Shown: in pieces, positions 14,693 to 22,381 of the stretch
How the letters are laid out: every line of letters starts with the position of its first letter
How positions within the stretch are numbered: position 1 is the stretch's first letter
Source of the DNA: JAJTZA01 sp041749815
Lineage (GTDB): Bacteria > Verrucomicrobiota > Verrucomicrobiia > Chthoniobacterales > Terrimicrobiaceae
Assembly (NCBI GenBank): GCA_041749815.1
Contig: JBGTAR010000116.1
Span: 1 to 37,266, forward strand
Length of the DNA stretch: 37,266 bases
Direction: 5' to 3'
Notes under the pieces: model-generated
Told to the model about the DNA's origin: nothing
Seen by the model: the letters and a program-made list of their open reading frames with translations, nothing else
The model's database searches: none
Program-made: the position numbers and the translations under genes

Positions 14693-16746
14693 GGTTCCAG
14701 CGTAACAACCAACCTCATAAATCGGCGGCCGGTATCTGAGAACAGGCTGCCATCGCGGACGACGAGCAGGGAGGGGTCGTCGGTCACGATGACGGTGTGG
14801 TTTTCACCGCTCTGCCACGTGATGAGGTCGCCGGAGACCTCAACGAGATAGCTGATGCCAGTGGCGTTGGGGTTGCGCGGGATGGAAATTTGCAAGTAAT
14901 CCTCGGGATTGACTTGGGCTTGGGGAAGCTCGCTGGCTGATGGATTCAAGGGGTCAAGATCCAGGGCATACTTCAACAAGTTCGGGGTGCCATCACTGGA
15001 GGGGTTCGCGTCAGCGCCCCAAACAGTTGGCTCGGTTGAGGGATTGCCAGACTCTTGCGGAAATTTCTCCAGCATCCATCGTTCGAAGGGGGTGGCTGGA
15101 CGGAGTTGGCCACTGCCTCCATAAAAAGCAGGCAATCCGTCAAAAGTGATCGCGGCCCTTTGAGCCGGGGTGATGGCATCAAAGGAGTTCCCGATTTTCA
15201 ACTGATGGGAGGCCTTATCAAAGCCTTCCACGGTCAGGGTGCTGTTTGTGGCCCATGTTTCTCCCGCGCTTGAGGCAAACGCGATCGAGCCGGAGCCTGG
15301 GGTAAAGAGGATTTTCGAATGGTCCAGGAGCCGGAGGACACCCGTGCTTAGATGGGTCGAATCCACATGCAGTTGGCCCCCTGCAAAAACCAGTGGTGCC
15401 ATAAGTGGCAATTGACCGATTCCAAGAACGTGAAGCTCCCCCCCGTAGAGATACGTTGGGCCGGTGTAAACCGCTGAAGCCGCCAACCGCGTGGTGCCTT
15501 CCTGGATGGACAAGCCGCCGGATCCGCTGATGTTGGCGTTCAGAAAAATGGTTTCTGGCCCGCCAAGATTAAGAAATCTCGCTCCCAAATTGATGGCTCC
15601 GGCAAACTGAAGGTCTCCATGGGCAGCTGTCCAATGCTGATGGTCACTCAATGCCATCGAGCAGTTGAAGGTTTGTGTCGCCGGGGCGTCATTGCGAATC
15701 CCGACATAACCGACCGTGAGGGTCTGCCCGGCTTGGAAGGTGTAGCCGGTTTGGCTCTCAGAGCCAGTGAAAAGCATTCCCAGTGTGGTGCGAGCACTGC
15801 CCAGCGAAATGGTTTTGTTTGTCGCGCTTCCTGCAAAGCCAAGGGTTTGGGCGGGGGATGGCACAAAAATTGGAGACCAATTGGAATTCGAGCTCCAGTT
15901 TGAACTTAATTTTCCCGTCCACTGCTTCGCAGGCTCCGTGCGAAACCTCAGTGCAAACCCATCCTCTGCAAGGACGTCGTTGATCTGTGAAACAACCTCC
16001 GCAAGCGCCAAAAAGCTGTCCCCTCCTCCTGCCGTCCCACCGTTGATAATAAAAAAATGATTTCCCGTTAGGGTGAGTTCCCCCTCAAACGGAATGAAGG
16101 ATGGGCTTCCAGAATCAAGAACCTCAAGCGTCACGAAGTCTTGCCGGGCCTGTGGGCCTTCGTATTCGAAGAGATATTTTCTAAGTTGCCCATCAACAAC
16201 TTTCCCTGCGGGCAGAACGCTGGACACTTTGCTGTTCCCCAGTCTGGCAAACCACCCATACATGAAGAGGTCCCGTCCCACGTAGGAGGATGTTGTTGGC
16301 AAATCCAGAAGGGGATACGTGGCAACCCCGGCGGCAGCCGGAAGCAAGGACGTTAACCTCGCAACCCCAATATCAGAGTCGGCAAGATTGACAACACTTG
16401 CCCGGGTGGCCGACCCCAGACCGGTGGCCCCCGAAAAATACTGCAAATTGCTTCCGGCACCGAAGTGATTGGCAAAGAGATAGTGTTTGCGGCTGAGAAA
16501 AACAAAGCTCTGCTGCCTGTTTGCCGCATTCCAGGGAATTCCCGAAAAGTCATAAGCCGCCCCCAAAAAACCGGGATCCGCGTTGGGGACCGGGTTCAAC
16601 ACGGGGTTGACCGAATAACCGGAGGCGAAGCGGTCATGCCTCTCGGGCGAGTACCCCTCGATCTGCATCCCCTGCGCCGCAAGGAGGCCCGCTAGAAAGC
16701 ACAAGGCCGCTGGAGTTCGGAAGCTCACCACTGCGGAATATTTCAT
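14677..16746 (-). CDS. Secreted trypsin-like protein with autotransporter-type beta-strand repeats
   Basis: This 689-residue protein starts with a signal peptide (hydrophobic AALCFLAGLLAAQG). Residues of about 60-260 resemble a divergent S1 protease: H94 in LFANHFG, D125 in ADSDIGVARL and S212 in LDSGSPSF could form the triad. Residues of about 280-560 are Gly/Ser/Thr-rich beta repeats, including GSGGLSIQEGTTRLAAS and YTGPTYLYGGELHVLG, typical of autotransporter-associated strands. The C-terminal part has ANPSSDGTPNLLKYALDLDP and a YLVEVSGDLITWQSG segment common in verrucomicrobial secreted proteins. No clear sorting anchor is visible. The gene lies 32 bases behind the NRPS-like gene. Protease activity is unproven. 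Confidence 0.75.
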   Translation of the reverse strand: MKYSAVVSFRTPAALCFLAGLLAAQGMQIEGYSPERHDRFASGYSVNPVLNPVPNADPGFLGAAYDFSGIPWNAANRQQSFVFLSRKHYLFANHFGAGSNLQYFSGATGLGSATRASVVNLADSDIGVARLTSLLPAAAGVATYPLLDLPTTSSYVGRDLFMYGWFARLGNSKVSSVLPAGKVVDGQLRKYLFEYEGPQARQDFVTLEVLDSGSPSFIPFEGELTLTGNHFFIINGGTAGGGDSFLALAEVVSQINDVLAEDGFALRFRTEPAKQWTGKLSSNWSSNSNWSPIFVPSPAQTLGFAGSATNKTISLGSARTTLGMLFTGSESQTGYTFQAGQTLTVGYVGIRNDAPATQTFNCSMALSDHQHWTAAHGDLQFAGAINLGARFLNLGGPETIFLNANISGSGGLSIQEGTTRLAASAVYTGPTYLYGGELHVLGIGQLPLMAPLVFAGGQLHVDSTHLSTGVLRLLDHSKILFTPGSGSIAFASSAGETWATNSTLTVEGFDKASHQLKIGNSFDAITPAQRAAITFDGLPAFYGGSGQLRPATPFERWMLEKFPQESGNPSTEPTVWGADANPSSDGTPNLLKYALDLDPLNPSASELPQAQVNPEDYLQISIPRNPNATGISYLVEVSGDLITWQSGENHTVIVTDDPSLLVVRDGSLFSDTGRRFMRLVVTLEPYTSP

Positions 16747-16778
16747 CCTTGGCTACTATCTCACGTTGTCAGGGGATA

Positions 16779-19700
16779 TCAACCAAGCCCGGCGAGAGCT
16801 CTGAGCGCCCTGGCAAAGTCGGCTGAACGGGAGGAGATCAGTTCTGAGGCCGTACAGTCGAGAGACTCAATCGCCGCATCGGGAGCCAGTTCCAGCCAGC
16901 TTTGTTCCGAGTTTTTGGGAAGATCGTTGGTGAGGATCATTCCGAAGGGGCCATCCAGCGGTTTGGGTTGGTACGAGGCCGCGAGCCCTTCCAGGGAGGT
17001 GGGGTCGCCTCCCATCGAATGAACGGCGGAGAGACTGCGTTTTAGCGAACCGAGCCACCCAGATTTTTCGGGATGCGGTGGTGGAGTCCCGGCAGTGACA
17101 ACAAAAGGAACATCTTCGCCGGATTGCCTTAGCCGGGTCGCAATTTCAAAAGCAGGCAGCCCTCCATAACCGATGCCAAGCAGGTGGATCGGCGTGTTTG
17201 GCCAATTGTCCTTGAGAGCGCTGACGATGCGCGAAGCGTCCTCCATGATATTCCGTGGTTTTCCCAAGGGCGGAATCGAGCCAAGCACAAACCAGTCCTG
17301 GATGAGGTCGGTCAGGATCTGAGCGTAATTGGTGGTGGAACCATTAATGTCATGAAGCAACACAAGCAGGGGCGACTCCAAAGAACCACCAAGATTCGTG
17401 AGCAGAGCCGGTTTGGGCCGGGGTTCAACCGGAACAGGAAGGGGATCCGAAGCTTTCACGGCCGGGCGGCTTGGTTCCGGCGTGGGCAGAGGTTCCGTGA
17501 CTGGTTCTTGAGGAACAGGAACGGGGAGGGGGGGCTCCGCGATGACCTCCGGTTCGACGACTTCCGGGAGGGGGATAACCTCGGGTTGGATGATAAAAAA
17601 ATGGCCGGTCGCATCCTTCCATGCCTCCAATTCTTTGATTTCAACGGACGTGAAGGGGGGGGCGAAGCGCAGGATCCCCGGGTATCCGGTGGGTGGCACC
17701 TGGCCGGAGCGGTCTGCAAATGTGAAGCCACAGAATCGTGATGGTTTGCCGAGGCTCACAAATCCGTCAGCCTGAGGAAACTCCCCGGGTTCTTTGATTT
17801 CAAGATGAAGTCCCAGGCCTGAGAATCCGCAGGGGCTGAGGAAATGATGCCACCGGATTTTTTCGGTCCCCAGGCTCTGCCATGTCTGCAGGTCTTGGGC
17901 TCGGGCTGGTCCGGTTTGGGCATCGATGCTCAAATGACGTATCGTGGTTTCAGAAGGAATGTCCTGCGCAAGGAACGAAGCAAACTCCGAGGATGTCAGC
18001 CGAACATGTGTGGCTTGGGCCGCCACCAAGGATTCGCCATGCCCGTCTCGTCCAATGAGGGCTGTGGCACCGGACTGTAAACTTCCAAGCAGAGCTTCTG
18101 TGAATGCCGCTGAACCGGCGGGTCCTGTGATGAGGATTCGGTCGCCGGGGCGAAGGTCGAGCAACTTTGAGGACCGTTTGCATGCCAGGGCCAGCAGAGA
18201 GGGGGCAAGGGTTTGAAGAGCTGGAGAATCCCAATTGGGAGCCCCTGGAAGGAGCATGGCAACCTTTGGGGCTGTCGGAGGCTTGTCGGGCTGGGGGGCT
18301 GCGGAGATGGTTGGCCACTCACGATCTATCACCAGAAGCTTTTTCCCCTTGCCTGTGAAATGATGTTCCGTGCCTGAGTCACAGATCACCAACTCCGCAT
18401 CTCCGGCCTCAACCTGCGATGCAAGCCAGGCAGAGTCCGCTCCAGGGTCCAATGGCATGCACGTATCGCCTGCGTGAAGAATTCCAAGCGTGGCCACGGG
18501 AATCCAAGGGGAGGGGGTTAGACAAAAAGCAATGGTCCATCCCTGCCCGAGGTTTTCGTTGCATAAATAGGCTGCCACAAGCAACGCGTAGTCATGAACT
18601 TCCCGGAACGTGAGGATGGCACCGGAGGCGTCCTCAATAGCAACAGCATCGGGAAACTCCAATGCCACTTCGGCAATGGTTTGTTGGAGGGAGTCAGTTG
18701 TTTCGGGCGGGGAGGAGACAGGGACATCAGGCTGCGTGGCACCGGGAACTTCCAGTTGGCCAAGGGAGGCTGCCGGATGGTTCAGAAACTCGATAACGAG
18801 GGTCTCAAGGCTGGTCAGAAGCCGTGAGGTTTCTGATGCGGAGAGGTTGGCGGAGGAGAGGCGAAGATTCAGGCGTGGCCCGTCCCGGACTTCCAACTCC
18901 AATGGATGGAGGGGCTTGCTGAGAAGTTTGGCATCCATTTTAATCCACCGGGGAAATGCCTCCGGGATGCGGTCTCCAATCAGGGGTGGAAGCCATGTGT
19001 AAAGCGACACAAAGTCGGAAAGCCCTGACGATGAAAATGGCTCGGGCAGATTGGGGAAGCCGGTGTTTGCCGCTGCTGTCCGGCGCTTTTCTGATGTGGT
19101 GAAACCCTTGAGCCACTCCTTAAGAGGAAGGTCCGGCGTCATGACCAACCGGCAGGGCAGAAAATTCCGATGACCTCCGAGGGTAGCTTGAGGCGTCTCG
19201 ATGGACGTGAGGGTGAGCGCTTCCGTTTGTAAAGACAGGCGGGCAAGCAGATGGCTCCAAAGTGCCAGGATCCCATCTCTGGAGTTGGACCCGACTTTGC
19301 CAAACGCTTCTGCGATCTTTCGAGTGGTGTCGCGATCGACCAGGATGGAGTGCTCCGACACCGATTCCTGCCCGTGGCCCTCTGGAAAGACCCGGAGCGT
19401 CTGGGAAGAGGCCCCATCCAAATATTTGTTCCAGAACTCATGGGAGGTGCCAGGCTCCGAGGCCGATTCCTCCAGCAGCTCCGGTGAGGGTTGACCATCC
19501 AAGGCCTCAATCCATTCACAGAGGAGCAGGAACCAGGAATCTTCATCCAGCAAAAAACGTGGATGGGTGGCCAGAAGATGGTTCGATCCTCCCGGCAAAC
19601 GGATGGTCACAAAACGAAGAACCGGGGCGGTTGCCAGGTCGATGGGCCTCGCGGCCTCTTCGGCGAGGGTCCCGCTCCACCTCGACCCCAGTTCGGAGAC

Positions 19701-19970
19701 GGGAACTTCCGACCAATCCAACTCCCGCCATGAGGCCTCCGCAGCATCGCTTTCGGCACGAATCAGAACCCCGGATTTCTGACTTCGAAATGCCGAGCGC
19801 AGGACACCATGTCTTGCCGCGAGTCCGCTCCACGTGGCACGGAGTTTTTCTGTTGAGACCGGTTCACCAAAACTGACCGAGAGTTGCACAACCCGTGCCT
19901 CCGGCAGCTTTGCCGAAGAGGATAACCAATGCAGAGTGGACTGACCGGCGGCCGCGGGGAGCTCCTTCAT
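16779..19970 (-). CDS. Degenerate NRPS-like protein (C-A-TE, no carrier domain)
   Basis: This 1063-residue protein has an NRPS-like layout with failed catalytic motifs. Residues 1-400 are condensation-like; the HHxxxDG motif is reduced to TH136PRFLLD142 with altered spacing. Residues of about 430-800 are adenylation-like: A1 as LTFREV and A2 as LGILHAGDTCMPLDPGAD are readable. The SGTTGxPKG loop is gone (LLPGAPNWDS), and the A5, A7 and A10 signatures are lost. A proline-rich linker (804-865) takes the place of the carrier domain, and no DxxLGGxS site is present. Residues 866-1063 are thioesterase/alpha-beta-hydrolase-like, with GxSxG changed to GIGYG (932-936), Gly for the serine. The ATG at 19970 follows a strong SD (AAGGGGAGGC) 8 bases after ilvD; a longer start would lie inside ilvD. 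It is an intact frame, so probably an expressed pseudoenzyme. Confidence 0.75.
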   Translation of the reverse strand: MKELPAAAGQSTLHWLSSSAKLPEARVVQLSVSFGEPVSTEKLRATWSGLAARHGVLRSAFRSQKSGVLIRAESDAAEASWRELDWSEVPVSELGSRWSGTLAEEAARPIDLATAPVLRFVTIRLPGGSNHLLATHPRFLLDEDSWFLLLCEWIEALDGQPSPELLEESASEPGTSHEFWNKYLDGASSQTLRVFPEGHGQESVSEHSILVDRDTTRKIAEAFGKVGSNSRDGILALWSHLLARLSLQTEALTLTSIETPQATLGGHRNFLPCRLVMTPDLPLKEWLKGFTTSEKRRTAAANTGFPNLPEPFSSSGLSDFVSLYTWLPPLIGDRIPEAFPRWIKMDAKLLSKPLHPLELEVRDGPRLNLRLSSANLSASETSRLLTSLETLVIEFLNHPAASLGQLEVPGATQPDVPVSSPPETTDSLQQTIAEVALEFPDAVAIEDASGAILTFREVHDYALLVAAYLCNENLGQGWTIAFCLTPSPWIPVATLGILHAGDTCMPLDPGADSAWLASQVEAGDAELVICDSGTEHHFTGKGKKLLVIDREWPTISAAPQPDKPPTAPKVAMLLPGAPNWDSPALQTLAPSLLALACKRSSKLLDLRPGDRILITGPAGSAAFTEALLGSLQSGATALIGRDGHGESLVAAQATHVRLTSSEFASFLAQDIPSETTIRHLSIDAQTGPARAQDLQTWQSLGTEKIRWHHFLSPCGFSGLGLHLEIKEPGEFPQADGFVSLGKPSRFCGFTFADRSGQVPPTGYPGILRFAPPFTSVEIKELEAWKDATGHFFIIQPEVIPLPEVVEPEVIAEPPLPVPVPQEPVTEPLPTPEPSRPAVKASDPLPVPVEPRPKPALLTNLGGSLESPLLVLLHDINGSTTNYAQILTDLIQDWFVLGSIPPLGKPRNIMEDASRIVSALKDNWPNTPIHLLGIGYGGLPAFEIATRLRQSGEDVPFVVTAGTPPPHPEKSGWLGSLKRSLSAVHSMGGDPTSLEGLAASYQPKPLDGPFGMILTNDLPKNSEQSWLELAPDAAIESLDCTASELISSRSADFARALRALAGLG

Positions 19971-19978
19971 GCCTCCCC

Positions 19979-21676
19979 TTAAAACAGGTTCTTGTCTGTG
20001 ACGGCTCCCTCGGAGGCCGTCGTCACATGGGCAGCATACTTCGCAAGCACGCCGCGCTTGTAGCGGGGGCGTGGTTTTTTCCACTTGGCAAGCCTTTCGG
20101 AAATCTCGGCCGCAGACACGCCAAGGGTGATGGTGTGTTTCACGGCATCGATGACGATGCTGTCTCCGTCCTGCACGATGGCCAGAGCTCCCCCATCAAA
20201 GGCTTCAGGCGTGATGTGGCCAACCACAAAGCCATGGGTGCCGCCGGAAAACCGTCCGTCTGTCACCAGTGCAACGTCCTTTCCAAGACCGAGGCCCATG
20301 ACAGCGCTGGTTGGTGACAACATCTCGCGCATCCCGGGGCCGCCGCGTGGGCCTTCATAGCGGATCACAATAACATTCCCCTTGTGGATCTTTTTGGCGA
20401 GGATTGCCTTCAGGGCTTTTTCCTCGCTGTCGAAAACGCGGGCCTCACCCTCAAATCGCTGGCCTTCTTTGCCGCTGATTTTTGCAACCGCCCCGCCTAA
20501 AGCGAGATTGCCGCGCAGAATGACGAGGTGGGAGTCCTTTTTGAGAGGTTTGCTCACAGGGGCAATAATTTCCTGCCCCTTCGGATAGGCTTTGAAAGGT
20601 GCCAAATTCTGTTTGAGGGTTTTTCCGGTGACCGTGAGGCAATCGCCATGAAGCAACCCTGCAGAAAGGAGTTCTTTCATCATGGGAAGAATGCCGCCGA
20701 TTTCCACCAGTTGGCTCATCAGGAACCGTCCGCTTGGTTTTAGATCCGCCAAAACCGGCACTCGCTTGCCAATCCGTGTGAAATCATCCAGGGTGAGTTT
20801 GACGTTTGCGGAATGGGCAATGGCCAACAAATGGAGGACCGCATTGGTTGACCCACCGAGAGCAATCACGACGGTGATCGCATTTTCAAAGGCTTCCTTG
20901 CTGAAGATATCTGAAGGACGGATCCCGCGTTTGAGCATGGCCAGCACGGCAGCACCTGCCCGGCGGCAGTCGTCTTTTTTTGCTTCGGAAACGGCCGCTT
21001 GAGCGGAGCTGTTTGGCAGGCTGAAACCAAGGGCCTCAATGGCCGATGCCATCGTGTTGGCCGTGTACATGCCACCGCACGACCCCGGACCGGGAATCGC
21101 ACAGGCTTCCACACGTTTGGCCTCACGGTCTGAGATTTTCCCCGCAGCCTGCGCGCCCACCGCTTCAAACACCGAAACCACATCGAGGTTTTTTCCGTTG
21201 AGGCAGCCGGGCAGAATGGTTCCGCCATACACAAAGACAGCGGCCCGGTTCATCCGGGCAATCGCGATACAACAGCCCGGCATGTTTTTGTCACACCCTC
21301 CGATGGCCACAAAGCCATCGTAGCCCTGACACCCAACCACCGTCTCAATCGAATCTGCAATAACCTCCCGCGAAACCAGCGAGTATTTCATGCCTTCGGT
21401 TCCCATGGAAATTCCATCGGATATGGTGATCGTATTAAAGATGGTGGCTTTGCCGCCGGCTTTATCCGTGCCCAAGGCTGCTTCGCGTGCGAGAGCATCA
21501 ATGTGCATGTTGCAGGGCGTCACCATGCTCCACGTCGAAGCAATGCCGATCTGGGATTTGGAAAAATCTTTTTCGCTGAAGCCAACCGGATAAAGCATGG
21601 CCCGGCTGGGCGCACGGCTGTCGCCATCAAGAACAAGGGAGGAGAAGGGGCGGGAGTTTGTTTTTTTTGGAGTCAT
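19979..21676 (-). CDS. ilvD: Dihydroxy-acid dehydratase
   Basis: This 565-residue IlvD/Edd-family enzyme dehydrates 2,3-dihydroxy acids to 2-keto acids in valine, leucine and isoleucine synthesis. The Fe-S cluster cysteines are C55 (TPCNMH), C128 (GGCDKNMPG) and C200 (GPGSCGGMYTANTM), and the ISDGISMGTEGMKYSL block is intact. Near the C-terminus, TDGRFSGGTHGFVVGHI is conserved. No SD is visible upstream of the ATG at 21676. The NRPS-like gene follows 8 bases after the stop, so the two are probably co-transcribed, which is an odd pairing. Length and motifs are normal. Confidence 0.96.
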   Translation of the reverse strand: MTPKKTNSRPFSSLVLDGDSRAPSRAMLYPVGFSEKDFSKSQIGIASTWSMVTPCNMHIDALAREAALGTDKAGGKATIFNTITISDGISMGTEGMKYSLVSREVIADSIETVVGCQGYDGFVAIGGCDKNMPGCCIAIARMNRAAVFVYGGTILPGCLNGKNLDVVSVFEAVGAQAAGKISDREAKRVEACAIPGPGSCGGMYTANTMASAIEALGFSLPNSSAQAAVSEAKKDDCRRAGAAVLAMLKRGIRPSDIFSKEAFENAITVVIALGGSTNAVLHLLAIAHSANVKLTLDDFTRIGKRVPVLADLKPSGRFLMSQLVEIGGILPMMKELLSAGLLHGDCLTVTGKTLKQNLAPFKAYPKGQEIIAPVSKPLKKDSHLVILRGNLALGGAVAKISGKEGQRFEGEARVFDSEEKALKAILAKKIHKGNVIVIRYEGPRGGPGMREMLSPTSAVMGLGLGKDVALVTDGRFSGGTHGFVVGHITPEAFDGGALAIVQDGDSIVIDAVKHTITLGVSAAEISERLAKWKKPRPRYKRGVLAKYAAHVTTASEGAVTDKNLF

Positions 21677-21740
21677 TGGGAAAGGTGATTCTTATACCAG
21701 CGAGTGCAACAAAAGGCCAGCGATCCTTGAGGGGGGGAAG

Positions 21741-21769
21741 ATAGGTCCTATAGGCCCCATAGGACCTAT
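21741..21769. repeat. Palindrome flanking the four-helix gene (3' side)
   Basis: ATAGGTCCTAT (21741-21751) and ATAGGACCTAT (21759-21769) form a perfect 11-bp inverted repeat around AGGCCCC. It lies 2 bases past the stop codon of the four-helix gene. It matches the copy at 22349-22377 at 26 of 29 positions. Confidence 0.85.
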
Positions 21770-21771
21770 TT

Positions 21772-22341
21772 TCACTTTTGCCGATGCCTGTGGTCGAGGC
21801 GAGCTTTTGTCATACGCTCGCGAAGACCGCCCTTTTCAAGGAAGTCTTTTTCCAAGCGGCGGATCTGCTGATCGAGGAGAAAATTTGCCTGATGGATGAG
21901 GCAGATCGCAATATTGGCCAGTGTTTCGGCGGGACGGGTCTCGAAAAATGTCCGGTACGACTCAAAGTTTTCGCTGGGCTGTTTGCCAAGCCTGCGTACG
22001 TAAAGAGCCTCCACCGAATCCTTGCCCCAAAGAGGCAGATCGCGCACGCGGAGGTAATCTTGGTAGTCAATGAGCAGTTCCTCCAAGCTGGCTCTTGCCA
22101 CATTGGTAAGCTTTAACTCCATTTCAGTCGAGGTGCTGGAAGCTTTGCTGCCCTCGGCAATGTTTTGTTTCCCGGACCGGGCCGCCTGCACCATTTGGTC
22201 AATTGTGCGGTCCCCGCGCTGGAGAAATTTCTCGCAAAACCGAAAAGTGAAGTCGTACACAATCTCCGATTTGCGGTAGGAAAGGAGGCCTTGGTAGTTG
22301 CCACCTTTCAGGAGGAAGCCGGGAGAATTTTCAGAGGGCAT
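21772..22341 (-). CDS. Four-helix-bundle protein (23S rRNA-intervening-sequence/Avd-like)
   Basis: This 189-residue protein belongs to the four-helix-bundle family related to S23/IVS-encoded proteins and the diversity-generating-retroelement accessory protein Avd. Key blocks are GLLSYRKSEIVYDFTFRFCE, RTIDQMVQAARSGKQNIAEG, and ELKLTNVARASLEELLIDYQ with YLR, followed by a longer C-terminal helical region than in the short S23 proteins. Residues RSGKQNIAEGS are the family's most conserved stretch. The family assembles into basic oligomers that can bind nucleic acid. The gene is tightly bracketed by two near-identical palindromes and sits between thiC and ilvD. No reverse transcriptase or transposase is nearby. 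Confidence 0.88.
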   Translation of the reverse strand: MPSENSPGFLLKGGNYQGLLSYRKSEIVYDFTFRFCEKFLQRGDRTIDQMVQAARSGKQNIAEGSKASSTSTEMELKLTNVARASLEELLIDYQDYLRVRDLPLWGKDSVEALYVRRLGKQPSENFESYRTFFETRPAETLANIAICLIHQANFLLDQQIRRLEKDFLEKGGLRERMTKARLDHRHRQK

Positions 22342-22348
22342 AGCAGAA

Positions 22349-22377
22349 ATAGGTCATATAGGCCCTATAAGACCTAT
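22349..22377. repeat. Palindrome flanking the four-helix gene (5' side)
   Basis: ATAGGTCATAT (22349-22359) and ATAAGACCTAT (22367-22377) are an imperfect inverted repeat around AGGCCCT. It begins 7 bases upstream of the four-helix ATG and ends 4 bases past the thiC stop codon. It may also double as a hairpin at the end of the thiC transcript. Confidence 0.85.
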
Positions 22378-22381
22378 CTCT

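Noticed and set aside
19971..20084. N-terminal extension of the NRPS-like protein into ilvD
   Set aside because: It overlaps conserved ilvD codons. An ATG with a strong SD 8 bases after ilvD gives a better start.
21741..22377. CRISPR or diversity-generating retroelement
   Set aside because: There are only two palindromic repeats with one gene between them, no spacers, no reverse transcriptase and no variable-region pair.
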